Source: Chloroflexota bacterium
Lineage (GTDB): Bacteria > Chloroflexota > Anaerolineae > Anaerolineales > UBA11858
Assembly: GCA_030666985.1 (NCBI GenBank)
Contig: DAOUWT010000036.1
Span: 1-14,685, forward strand
Direction: 5' to 3'
Length of the DNA: 14,685 nt
Below are positions 5,000 through 12,104 of this stretch, in pieces. A model generated the notes under the pieces. It made no database searches and was not told the DNA's origin. It saw nothing but the letters and a program-made list of their open reading frames with translations. The translations under genes were made by a program, and so were the position numbers. The first letter of the stretch is position 1. Every line of letters begins with the position of its first letter.

Positions 5000-7126
5000 A
5001 TGAATGACCAAAATTCTCCCCAAGGCCAAGAAATAAAATCTACCCGGACGCCGCTCGAACTGTTGTACCGCATCAGTCGAGAGCTAGCCACTACCCTTGA
5101 CCTTTCTACTGTTCTCCAGCGCGTCCTGTCATTGTCGATAGATACCGTGGGGGCCATTAGCGGGAGCATCATCATTTTTGATGACACGGGAAAACCTGTA
5201 GAATCGGCTGTCATCTACAAAGATCAAATCATTCAGCGTACCCTCCAACAATTACAATCCACTTTGGAGCAAGGTTTGGCGGGATGGGTGATTCGCAACC
5301 GCAAAGCAGCCCGGGTCTCAGATACCAGCACAGATGAACGCTGGCTGCGTCGCCCGATCGATGAAAAGACAGCTAGTAGTCCTAAGTCGGTTATCGCTGT
5401 GCCTATTTTAGCGCGTGAGAAATTGGTGGGAGTAGCAACCCTTTCGCACCCTGAACCAAATACCCTCAAGGAAGAGCACTTAAATCTGCTCCAAGCCATG
5501 GCTGACCAAGCCAGTGTTGCCGTGCTGAACGCGCGTTTATACAATGAAAGCCAACGCCAAGCCCGAGTAATGACCGCCCTTGCTAAAAGCGCCGGAGCAA
5601 TGGCATCTTCTATCCAACTAGACCGGGTACTAAACAGTATACTCAAGCAAATCCAAGACGCCCTTCAAGTGGAAGCTGTCACACTAGCTCTAGTAGACAG
5701 GGAAAACAATACCCTGGAATACAAGGCTGTAATTTGCAAAGACCTCTCTACAAAGCCGAAAATTCTAGGTAAACGCATCGCCTTAGGAACAGGGATCATA
5801 GGTTGGGTGGCAGAACACGGAGAAAGAACAGTTATCCCTGATGTATCAAAAGACGCCCGTTTCGAAGCTCAACTCAGCATCCATCCGCAGTTCACTCCCA
5901 AGGCCATAGCCTGTGTGCCCATTCGCTTGCGTGGAGATGTCATTGGGGCAATAGAAGCTATCAATCCCCAAGATGGCTCCTTTGGATCAGATGCCCTAAC
6001 TGTTCTAACAGGCATAAGCAGTTTAGCGGGGTCTTCGATCCAAAACGCCCAATTATTCGAAGAGCTGCAAGTAGCCCATAATCGTTACCACGACTTATTC
6101 GAAAATGACATCAACCCTATTATTATCACCGACTATGAAGGAAATATTCTGGAAATCAACCGCCAGACTATCCAAATGAGCAAGTTTTCTCCAAAGATAC
6201 TCTTGGACATGGCAATCGACGAATTGCACGAAATAAATTGGGAAGAAGTTGGAGAGAATTTCGAAGCCCTCAACGAAGTTGAGACGTGTTCCTACGAATC
6301 GGTACTAAAAACAGAAAGCGGTGATACCTCTCCAATTCTCGTCAACGTCCATGCGGTCCAAATTGCCGGAAAGAAACGTTTGCAGTGGCTTTTCCAAGAC
6401 ATAACCGAACGGAAGGAGCTAGATCAACTCCGAGATGACTTGACCTCCATGATCTACCACGATCTCAGGTCTCCGCTGGCAAATGTGATCTCTAGCTTAG
6501 ATGTCCTCAAGATCATGCTGCCAGTGCAAGATAAACCGGAGCTTCGATCTCTGTTTGATATCGCTACGCGCTCTACAGAACGCATCCAACGATTGACCAA
6601 GTCTTTGCTAGATATTGCCCGCCTGGAAGCCGGTCAAGCAATAACGACGCGACAGGCAGTTCCTCCTTTAGGTATTGTCCTAAAAGCCTATCAAGCGCTT
6701 ATCCCCATTGCGCTTAATAAAGAACAAGATGTTTCTAGCACCGTTTCAGAAGAGCTTCCTCTGTTATGTATCGATAGCGACATGATTGAGCGCGTGCTCA
6801 TCAATTTACTTCAGAATGCCATCAAATTCACTCCCCAGGCGGGACAAATTGAAATAGGTGCCCAACAAGAAGAGGAAAAAGTCCGCTTTTGGGTTCAAGA
6901 TACCGGTCCAGGGGTTGATCCCCAGGCCAAAGACGCCATATTTAATAAGTTTACCCGCTTACATACCAAAGATGGCCCCAAAGGGCTGGGGCTTGGATTA
7001 GCTTTTTGTCGTTTAGCGGTAGAAGGCCATGGCGGCCGCATCTGGGTGGATAACAATCCTGAAGGGGGGGCTATCTTTTCATTTACGCTCCCGATTGCTA
7101 CTCCAGCACAATGCGAAGGTCAATAG
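5000..7126 (+). CDS. Soluble GAF-GAF-PAS sensor histidine kinase
   Basis: A 708-residue histidine kinase. Domain order: GAF 1 (about 20-180), GAF 2 (about 205-355), PAS (about 362-472, ending in QDITERKELD), HisKA dimerisation domain with H-box SMIYHDLRSPL (phospho-acceptor H487), then the HATPase domain with N-box NLLQNAIKFTP (N606), G1 DTGPGVD (634-640) and G2 GLGLGLAF (662-669). No transmembrane segment or signal peptide is visible, so it should sense a cytoplasmic ligand or redox/gas signal through GAF or PAS. I see no obvious cysteine or histidine cluster for a haem or Fe-S cofactor. There is no receiver domain, and no response-regulator gene lies nearby, so it is an orphan kinase. It starts 17 bp after thrC with no strong Shine-Dalgarno, so translation may depend on thrC. 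A heptamer array begins 4 nt after the stop. Confidence 0.95.
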   Translation: MNDQNSPQGQEIKSTRTPLELLYRISRELATTLDLSTVLQRVLSLSIDTVGAISGSIIIFDDTGKPVESAVIYKDQIIQRTLQQLQSTLEQGLAGWVIRNRKAARVSDTSTDERWLRRPIDEKTASSPKSVIAVPILAREKLVGVATLSHPEPNTLKEEHLNLLQAMADQASVAVLNARLYNESQRQARVMTALAKSAGAMASSIQLDRVLNSILKQIQDALQVEAVTLALVDRENNTLEYKAVICKDLSTKPKILGKRIALGTGIIGWVAEHGERTVIPDVSKDARFEAQLSIHPQFTPKAIACVPIRLRGDVIGAIEAINPQDGSFGSDALTVLTGISSLAGSSIQNAQLFEELQVAHNRYHDLFENDINPIIITDYEGNILEINRQTIQMSKFSPKILLDMAIDELHEINWEEVGENFEALNEVETCSYESVLKTESGDTSPILVNVHAVQIAGKKRLQWLFQDITERKELDQLRDDLTSMIYHDLRSPLANVISSLDVLKIMLPVQDKPELRSLFDIATRSTERIQRLTKSLLDIARLEAGQAITTRQAVPPLGIVLKAYQALIPIALNKEQDVSSTVSEELPLLCIDSDMIERVLINLLQNAIKFTPQAGQIEIGAQQEEEKVRFWVQDTGPGVDPQAKDAIFNKFTRLHTKDGPKGLGLGLAFCRLAVEGHGGRIWVDNNPEGGAIFSFTLPIATPAQCEGQ

Positions 7127-7130
7127 GACT

Positions 7131-7158
7131 TGCGCAACACGCACCACGCAACACGAGT
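7131..7158 (+). repeat. Heptamer array (CACGCAA type) after the kinase gene
   Basis: Four 7-nt units in phase: TGCGCAA, CACGCAC, CACGCAA, CACGAGT. The array starts 4 nt after the kinase stop. The same CACGCAA heptamer recurs at 10263-10283. The rest of 7159-7221 is AT-rich with no clear promoter. Confidence 0.8.
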
Positions 7159-7232
7159 TTCCAGATGATTATTTTTTGAGAACCCCCTTACCACTACCAG
7201 ACCTTTTAATGAACTAACAATAAGGAGCACAA

Positions 7233-8069
7233 ATGTACGAAGTTGAACCTGGTATTTATTATACAGAGGCATATCCCGGCCCTACCCTGGGAGCTGTAGT
7301 GCTGCCGCACGGAATCATTTTTATAGACGCTCCTTTACGCCCTGAAGATGGAGACACTTGGAAATCAAATATCCTCAATCGCAGCCACGGCGTCATCCAT
7401 AAGCTTCTGATGAACCTGGACTCCCATCCTGACCGGACGATTGGAGCCAAAGCTATGAAATGCTCTGTTATCGCCCAACAAAAAGCTGCCGAAAAAATCT
7501 ACGAACATGCCGCAATCTTTCGAGGACAGCTCCCTGAAAGCGGATCGGAATGGGAAAAATATCCCGAAACGAATGGACTCCGCTGGTCTCCCCCAAGCAT
7601 GACCTACACCAAACAAATTAAACTTCACTGGGGGGAGCCAACCACCCTCATTGAGCATCATCCTGGCCCTTGTCCTGGCGCTAGCTGGGTTATCGTCCCT
7701 GATCGCAAAGTGGTATTTGTGGGAGATGCTGCACTTTATAACGCTCCCCCTTTCCTGGCTCATGCACATCTGCCAAGTTGGTTGGGAGCTTTAGAGACAC
7801 TCACCGGCCCAGACTTCGAAAATTTCACCATTATCAGTGGTCGAGGCGGGCCTGTTCCCCAGCCAACACTCAATAAACAACACAAAAGCCTGAAGAAATT
7901 ACAAAAACGCATCGAAAAGTTGGCAAAGAAAAATGCCCCTCCTGAAGCTGTATCCGACTTAGCTCCCGCCCTTTTGGAGGACTTCACCACTGACACAGAA
8001 CAGCATGACTACCATCTTCAGAGACTCCGGTATGGGTTGTACCAATATTATATGAAACACTGTCATTAG
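7233..8069 (+). CDS. Metallo-beta-lactamase-fold protein with degenerate metal ligands
   Basis: A 278-residue protein that follows the layout of MBL-fold hydrolases: an N-terminal beta region ending IIFIDAP (28-34), the active-site loop NLDSHPDRTIGAKA (61-74), PGPCPGASW (144-152), the strand VVFVGDA (160-166) and ISGRGGP (201-207). Against the family pattern HxHxDH the loop reads D63-x-H65-x-D67-R68. The usual GHT is GPC (145-147), and the late His is R204. D165 is kept. So several expected metal ligands are replaced, and normal two-metal hydrolysis is doubtful. A single-metal or non-catalytic role is possible. The tail (about 212-278) is charged and helical. A strong Shine-Dalgarno AAGGAG (7222-7227) sits 5 nt before the ATG. 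No signal peptide, so cytoplasmic. The fold call is fairly sure; the function is unknown. Confidence 0.75.
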   Translation: MYEVEPGIYYTEAYPGPTLGAVVLPHGIIFIDAPLRPEDGDTWKSNILNRSHGVIHKLLMNLDSHPDRTIGAKAMKCSVIAQQKAAEKIYEHAAIFRGQLPESGSEWEKYPETNGLRWSPPSMTYTKQIKLHWGEPTTLIEHHPGPCPGASWVIVPDRKVVFVGDAALYNAPPFLAHAHLPSWLGALETLTGPDFENFTIISGRGGPVPQPTLNKQHKSLKKLQKRIEKLAKKNAPPEAVSDLAPALLEDFTTDTEQHDYHLQRLRYGLYQYYMKHCH

Positions 8070-8081
8070 AAGACATGAAGA

Positions 8082-8154
8082 CGTGAAACGTGAGGCGTGA
8101 GGACGTGAAACGTGAGGCGTGAGGACGTGAAGATGTGAAACGTGAGGCGTGAAA
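8082..8154 (+). repeat. Ten-unit heptamer array after the MBL-like gene
   Basis: Units: CGTGAAA, CGTGAGG, CGTGAGGA, CGTGAAA, CGTGAGG, CGTGAGGA, CGTGAAGA, TGTGAAA, CGTGAGG, CGTGAAA. A 22-nt super-unit of three heptamers plus one A occurs twice in tandem (8082-8103, 8104-8125), which suggests growth by duplication of larger blocks. It begins 12 nt after the stop codon. Confidence 0.92.
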
Positions 8155-8208
8155 AAGCTCTTGCGTAATACCGGGTGCGGAAAGTCACACAGAAAAGATG
8201 CAACACTT

Positions 8209-8241
8209 GGCCTGGAACTCCTCTGCGGGGGATTCCAGGCC
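8209..8241. repeat. Inverted repeat, GGCCTGGAA arms
   Basis: GGCCTGGAA (8209-8217) pairs perfectly with TTCCAGGCC (8233-8241), and the inner CTCC/GGGGA can extend the stem. Its CCTGGAACT (8211-8219) is the reverse complement of AGTTCCAGG inside the palindromic element at 10797-10861, so the two share a module. It lies 40 bp from the palindrome at 8282-8320, upstream of the asparaginase gene. Confidence 0.7.
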
Positions 8242-8281
8242 CATTTATGAGAGAAAACGTATCATCTCAAAAAACGGGGAC

Positions 8282-8320
8282 AGACCTCTGAGGTTTGCAC
8301 TACAAAAACCTCGGAGGTCT
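8282..8320 (-). repeat. Palindromic intergenic element, short form
   Basis: Arms of 15 nt (8282-8296 and 8306-8320) pair at 14 of 15 positions around a 9-nt loop. On the minus strand its first 26 nt (8320-8295) are identical to 10797-10822. The 10797-10861 copy then has 25 extra bases before the closing arm. The element lies 40 bp upstream of the asparaginase start and would be in that gene's leader if transcription began further upstream. Confidence 0.85.
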
Positions 8321-8359
8321 CGGCCCCACCCCAAAATATTGAGAAGACACAATAAAACT

Positions 8360-9415
8360 ATGTCACAAGAATATTCCTATAAACCACTTTATCGAACGAC
8401 GCGCGGGGGAACAGTTGAATCCCTGCATTTTGGAGCCATAGCCATCGTCAATGCTCAAGGAGACCTGGTTGCCTGGTACGGGGATACAGCCATCGTGACC
8501 TTTATGCGTTCTGCGGCCAAACCTTTTCAGGCCATTCCCTTTGTGGAGAAAGACGGCCCCGCAGCGTTTGCCATGACCCCCAAGGAAATCGCGCTCATCT
8601 GCGCTTCTCATTCGGGGACAGACGAACACTTTCGCACCCTGCACCAACTCCAGCAGAAGATTGGTGTCACCGAGGCGGCCCTCCTGTGCGGGACGCACCG
8701 CCCCCTCCACCAGCCAACAGCCCGGCTCATGGCGGATCGGGGCGAGCGGCCTACCCCAAACCGTCACAACTGTTCCGGAAAACATACGGGGATGCTGGCT
8801 TATGCCAAATTAGAAAACGCTCCCCTAGAAAACTATCCCGATCCTGAACATCCCGTCCAGCAGAGCATCCTCCAAGCCCTGGGCGAGATCTGCTCCCTGG
8901 AAGAGCATGAGATCAAACTGGGTATCGATGGCTGCTCAGTGCCGTGTTTTGCCATGCCCATGTATAACGCCGCTCTGGCTTGGGCGCGTCTCGTGGATCC
9001 CCGCGCTCTTTCTCCTAAAAGGGCCCAAGCCTGCCGGACGATCACTTCAGCCATGACCACACATCCCAACATGGTGGCCGGGCCGGGACGCCTTGATACT
9101 CGTCTCATGGAAGTCACCCAAGGTAAAATCGTCGCCAAGGGCGGGGCAGAGGCTTACCAGGGGCTGGGCCTGCCGCCCGGAGCGTTGGGGCCTAATTCCC
9201 AGGCCCTGGGCATCGCCCTGAAAATAGCAGATGGAGACACGCGGAGACGCGCCAAAGATGCCGTAGTAATCGAAATCCTCCGGCAATTAAATGCCCTAAC
9301 AGAGGCTGAATTAGCGGCCTTAGAAGATTTTGGCCCTACCCGAACGCTTCGCAATTGGCGGAAGCTAGTAATTGGACAGGGTAGGCCATGTTTTAGGCTT
9401 GAGACGAGGGGATGA
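8360..9415 (+). CDS. L-asparaginase (asparaginase II / R. etli type family)
   Basis: A 351-residue enzyme that hydrolyses asparagine to aspartate and ammonia. It belongs to the family typified by the Rhizobium etli enzymes, unrelated to the E. coli AnsA/AnsB fold family. Landmarks: SAAK (S51, K54), matching the Ser-x-x-Lys tandem; CASHSGTDEH (81-90); NCSGKH (C138, K141) and DGCSVPC (C192), matching the Cys-Lys-Cys zinc site known from that family; GPGRLDT (241-247); and KGGAEAY (260-266), holding the second lysine. No signal peptide, so cytoplasmic. The frame is open back to 8198, but that extension is made of the palindromic repeats and is rejected; ATG 8360 starts the conserved region. Only a weak, distant Shine-Dalgarno-like GAGAAG is seen. 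The stop codon lies within a heptamer array. Function is well supported by residues; substrate preference is not tested. Confidence 0.9.
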   Translation: MSQEYSYKPLYRTTRGGTVESLHFGAIAIVNAQGDLVAWYGDTAIVTFMRSAAKPFQAIPFVEKDGPAAFAMTPKEIALICASHSGTDEHFRTLHQLQQKIGVTEAALLCGTHRPLHQPTARLMADRGERPTPNRHNCSGKHTGMLAYAKLENAPLENYPDPEHPVQQSILQALGEICSLEEHEIKLGIDGCSVPCFAMPMYNAALAWARLVDPRALSPKRAQACRTITSAMTTHPNMVAGPGRLDTRLMEVTQGKIVAKGGAEAYQGLGLPPGALGPNSQALGIALKIADGDTRRRAKDAVVIEILRQLNALTEAELAALEDFGPTRTLRNWRKLVIGQGRPCFRLETRG

Positions 9416-9438
9416 GTGATGAGTGAAACGTGATGAGT
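9411..9438 (+). repeat. Heptamer array overlapping the asparaginase stop
   Basis: Four 7-nt units in phase: GATGAGT, GATGAGT, GAAACGT, GATGAGT. The asparaginase stop TGA (9413-9415) lies in the first unit. The array runs straight into the GAAGGTCTCCC repeats. Confidence 0.85.
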
Positions 9439-9503
9439 GAAGGTCTCCCACCCGATGTGTGAAGGTCTCCCGACCGAACACCTCCGCTGATCGAAGGTCT
9501 CCC
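9439..9503 (+). repeat. Three direct copies of GAAGGTCTCCC
   Basis: Identical 11-mers at 9439-9449, 9461-9471 and 9493-9503, spaced 22 and 32 nt apart. They fill the gap between the asparaginase stop and the nth start; the last copy ends 6 nt before the nth ATG. They could be binding sites in the nth leader or simply another repeat family. A frame opening at GTG 9459 would translate through two of them and is rejected as a start. Confidence 0.75.
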
Positions 9504-9509
9504 CAGCCC

Positions 9510-10184
9510 ATGAGCACAAAAAAACTTGCCCGCGAGATTCATACTAGACTATCAAATCACTACGGCGCCCCAACCTGGCGGCAAAACCTGTCCCCAGTGG
9601 CGGAGTTGGTATCCACTATTCTTTCCCAGAACACAAATGATACCAACCGGGATCGGGGCTTTGACCGGTTGCGGGAACGCTTCCCCACCTGGGAAGAAGT
9701 CCGCGACGCTCCCCAAGAGGAAGTCATAGAAGCCATCCGTGTTGCGGGGCTGGCCAATCAAAAAGGCCCCAGAATCCAAAACGCACTCCGCGAAATCACA
9801 ACTGAACGAGGTGCAATCGAGCTGGATTTCCTCCAGGAGATGCCCCGGGCCGAGGCCAGTGAGTGGTTGCAAAACCTCGAAGGCGTGGGGCCAAAAACAG
9901 CCGCCATTGTGCTCTTATTTGCCTTGAACAAACCCGCTTTCCCGGTGGACACTCACGTTCACCGCGTGACAGGACGAGTAGGGCTGCGTCCTCCCAAAAT
10001 GAGTGCCAAAAAAGCTCACACTTACCTTGAGGAGCAGTTTCCCGAAGCGGCTTATTATGCCGTTCACCTGAATATCATCAAGTTAGGACGAGAAATTTGC
10101 AGAGCCAGAAAACCGCGCTGTTCAGAGTGTCCGTTGCGAGAAATTTGTGAGTACTATAAATGCAACTACTTGGTCCATAGCTAA
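9510..10184 (+). CDS. nth: Endonuclease III (DNA glycosylase / AP lyase)
   Basis: A 224-residue base-excision repair enzyme that removes oxidised pyrimidines and cleaves the abasic site. Visible: helix-hairpin-helix LEGVGPKTAA (123-132) with catalytic lysine K129; the catalytic aspartate D147 in PVDTHVHRV (145-153); and the [4Fe-4S] ligands C197-x6-C204-x2-C207-x5-C213. Length is close to the family norm of about 210. The early motif LSQNTNDTN (38-46) replaces the LSAQ(A/T)TD form of E. coli, as in some divergent branches of the family. ATG 9510 is chosen because the longer frame from 9459 is repeat-derived. No good Shine-Dalgarno is seen. Substrate range cannot be told from sequence. Confidence 0.93.
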   Translation: MSTKKLAREIHTRLSNHYGAPTWRQNLSPVAELVSTILSQNTNDTNRDRGFDRLRERFPTWEEVRDAPQEEVIEAIRVAGLANQKGPRIQNALREITTERGAIELDFLQEMPRAEASEWLQNLEGVGPKTAAIVLLFALNKPAFPVDTHVHRVTGRVGLRPPKMSAKKAHTYLEEQFPEAAYYAVHLNIIKLGREICRARKPRCSECPLREICEYYKCNYLVHS

Positions 10185-10200
10185 ATGAGCCAGAATGGAA

Positions 10201-10236
10201 CGCGGATGACGCGGATTGAGCGGATATACGCTGATT
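10201..10236 (+). repeat. Degenerate 9-10-nt repeat after nth
   Basis: CGCGGATGA, CGCGGATTGA, GCGGATATA and CGCTGATTA follow one another, starting 16 nt after the nth stop. Period 9-10 with several substitutions. Confidence 0.6.
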
Positions 10237-10262
10237 AAAATATTAACATAAACCTTTTAGTA

Positions 10263-10283
10263 CACGCAACACGCAACACGAAT
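10263..10283 (+). repeat. Heptamer array (CACGCAA type) before the unknown gene
   Basis: CACGCAA, CACGCAA, CACGAAT in phase. It ends 1 nt before the Shine-Dalgarno of the next gene. Same heptamer as at 7131-7158. Confidence 0.75.
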
Positions 10284-10295
10284 TGAGGTGATATT

Positions 10296-10784
10296 ATGAA
10301 TTGGTTCTCTAAAATTTTCAAGCCAAAGAAAGAATTCGATACCACGCAGCGGGCGGCCCGTGCAGCAGAAAGCATTCTCGGTAACGAAACCCTGACAAGT
10401 GATTTGGACGACGAGGCCGCTTCCCTCCTAATCGAGTGGGGACTGGCTTGGTCTGAACGAGTCGCCCACAGCACCTCTCACCTGGACGATGAATCTGCTA
10501 GAGAGAGTATGTATTCCCAACTCAAAGCCATCCGAAAACTGATGCGACTGATTAACCGTTGGGGGGCTAATCTTGAAGCGTGGGATGACCCGCAAAAGGA
10601 GAAGACGTTTGCGAAAATTTTGGAGCTGCGAACTGTGATCGATGGGGAAGGATTCCCTCAACCCACACAGGAAAAAACGCCCTATTTGCCAGAGTTGCAC
10701 TTTGAAAATCCCACTCAGTTAGTCAAACAACTTCGTTTACTTCTCAGTTTTGAAGGCCATTATTCCTCCTCGAAGATTGAATGA
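10296..10784 (+). CDS. Unknown 162-residue soluble protein
   Basis: I do not recognise this family. The frame is convincing because of a strong Shine-Dalgarno, GAGGTG (10285-10290), 5 nt before the ATG, and because of its position between co-directional genes. The protein starts MNWFSKIFKPKKEF, a short amphipathic basic-aromatic stretch that might touch the membrane. The rest is mostly helical and acidic (for example LDDEAASLLIEWGLAWSE at 37-54), with a basic helix AIRKLMRLINRWG (77-89) in the middle and a C-terminal part rich in Leu. There is no signal peptide, transmembrane segment, cysteine cluster or nucleotide-binding motif. It may be co-transcribed with the PLD gene, but a palindromic element lies between them. 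No function is proposed. Confidence 0.72.
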   Translation: MNWFSKIFKPKKEFDTTQRAARAAESILGNETLTSDLDDEAASLLIEWGLAWSERVAHSTSHLDDESARESMYSQLKAIRKLMRLINRWGANLEAWDDPQKEKTFAKILELRTVIDGEGFPQPTQEKTPYLPELHFENPTQLVKQLRLLLSFEGHYSSSKIE

Positions 10785-10796
10785 GAATGAGACCTA

Positions 10797-10861
10797 AGAC
10801 CTCCGAGGTTTTTGTAGTGCAACGTTAGTTCCAGGATGGAACGGCCTAACCTCGGAGGTCT
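10797..10861 (+). repeat. Palindromic intergenic element, long form with nested hairpin
   Basis: Perfect 14-bp terminal inverted repeats (10797-10810 and 10848-10861), each itself nearly palindromic. Inside lies a second hairpin, GTTCC-AGGAT-GGAAC (10828-10842). The first 26 nt are identical to the minus strand of 8320-8295; the next 25 nt are missing from that copy. At 65 bp without a coding region it is MITE- or REP-like. I see no clear target-site duplication. It starts 12 nt after the unknown gene's stop. Confidence 0.85.
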
Positions 10862-10900
10862 GCCGTGACCGCTTACTAATTTCGAAGAATAAGGAGCACC

Positions 10901-12064
10901 ATGGATAAGAAAAAATTACAAAAAATTATTTCGACGATCTTTATTATAGCCACTTTGATTTTAGGCGCATACTACCTTTTTACCGGCTCCGATCCCTTGG
11001 GGCTTTTCACAGAACCAACGGCGATTCCGTCCCCTACACTCGCTCCCGCAGCCTCTGGCGCGGAGTCTGCTTCATGGTGGAAAGTGTATTTCACCGATCC
11101 GGCCAAGATCAACGACCCCTCGAATTTCAGCGGCTCTATTCCCGAAAAGCTGATTGAATACATTGACCGGGCCCAAGAGACGATTCACATCGCTTCTTTC
11201 GAGTTCAACCTGACGCCGGTGGCTGAAGCCCTCATCAACGCTCACAAACGCGGCGTGGAAGTTATTTGGATCACGGACGATGAACACGGTCTCGAAGCCG
11301 ACGAAGAAGAAGGCCGCGGTCAATTTGCCATGCTGGAGGAGGCCGGCATCCAAGTCCTGGACGATGCTCGCTCTGGCCTGATGCACGACAAATTCTGGAT
11401 TTTCGATGGGCAAATTATCTGGACGGGATCGACCAATATCACCGAGAACGGTAATTTCAGGAATAACAACAACGTGATCGTTTTCCACGCTCCCGAGTTG
11501 GCGGCTATTTACGAGAACGAGTTTTCAGAAATGCTCGCAGGAGAGTTTGGGACCCGCTCACCCTCGACACCCGAAATGCAATCTACAGAAATAGACGGCA
11601 CCAAGATTCAAGTACTTTTTGCCGCAGAAGACGAGGTCATGGATGAACTTATCTCCCTGGTGAAAGGCGCGGAGGAGAGCGTGAGGTTCATGGCCTTCTC
11701 TTTCACGCACGATGATTTAGGGGACGCCGTGCTATACGCAGCGCAAAAGGGCGGAGAAGTGCGGGGGATTTTCGAAACCAGGGGCAGTGAGACGGAGTAC
11801 AGCGAGATGACTTCTTTCTACTGCGAGGGTATCCCCGTGCGCCAGGACGGAAATCCGGGGACATTCCACCACAAGGTCATCATCATTGACAATGAAATTG
11901 TAGTAACTGGTTCTCTGAACTTCTCTAACAACGCCGTTGAAAGCAACGATGAGAACGTAGTCATCATTTACAACGCTGAGATTGCTTCTCTCTACCTCCA
12001 AGAATTCGAACTCCGCTGGGCCGAGGCGGAGGCGCCGGATGCGGATGATTTGGAGTGTGAGTAG
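10901..12064 (+). CDS. Membrane-anchored phospholipase D-superfamily protein
   Basis: A 387-residue protein with two complete HKD motifs: H162-x-K164-x4-D169 followed by GSTN, and H323-x-K325-x4-D330 followed by GSLN. The two halves would form one active site acting on phosphodiester bonds of phospholipid or nucleic acid. The N-terminus has lysines then a hydrophobic stretch (about 9-27), a signal peptide or membrane anchor, followed by a short Pro/Thr/Ser linker (37-52). The catalytic part should therefore lie outside the cytoplasm. Nuc-like nuclease, cardiolipin-synthase-like enzyme and phospholipase are all possible. A cardiolipin synthase normally has two N-terminal membrane helices and is longer, so that is less likely. 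A strong Shine-Dalgarno AAGGAG (10891-10896) sits 4 nt before the ATG, nearly identical in context to that of the MBL-like gene. Confidence 0.92.
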   Translation: MDKKKLQKIISTIFIIATLILGAYYLFTGSDPLGLFTEPTAIPSPTLAPAASGAESASWWKVYFTDPAKINDPSNFSGSIPEKLIEYIDRAQETIHIASFEFNLTPVAEALINAHKRGVEVIWITDDEHGLEADEEEGRGQFAMLEEAGIQVLDDARSGLMHDKFWIFDGQIIWTGSTNITENGNFRNNNNVIVFHAPELAAIYENEFSEMLAGEFGTRSPSTPEMQSTEIDGTKIQVLFAAEDEVMDELISLVKGAEESVRFMAFSFTHDDLGDAVLYAAQKGGEVRGIFETRGSETEYSEMTSFYCEGIPVRQDGNPGTFHHKVIIIDNEIVVTGSLNFSNNAVESNDENVVIIYNAEIASLYLQEFELRWAEAEAPDADDLECE

Positions 12065-12066
12065 AG

Positions 12067-12102
12067 GAGGCAAAGGGTGCAGAGGGTGCAAAGGAGGCAA
12101 AG
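12067..12102 (+). repeat. Nonamer array after the PLD gene
   Basis: Four 9-nt units in exact phase: GAGGCAAAG, GGTGCAGAG, GGTGCAAAG, GAGGCAAAG. It starts 2 nt after the stop codon. Confidence 0.85.
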
Positions 12103-12104
12103 GA

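Noticed and set aside
5233..5646. Minus-strand open frame of 137 codons inside the kinase gene
   Set aside because: It is an antisense shadow of the GAF domains, with no start signal or known motif.
7176..7210. TTGAGA and TTTAAT as a promoter for the MBL-like gene
   Set aside because: The spacer would be 23 bp, too long for a normal promoter.
8082..8154. Possible CRISPR array
   Set aside because: Units are 7-8 nt with no unique spacers, and no cas genes are present. It is a tandem heptamer array.
8198..8359. 54-residue N-terminal extension of the asparaginase
   Set aside because: It is translated from the palindromic repeats; the conserved family sequence begins at the ATG at 8360.
9459..9509. 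17-residue N-terminal extension of endonuclease III from GTG 9459
   Set aside because: It is translated from the GAAGGTCTCCC repeats and adds nothing known from the family.
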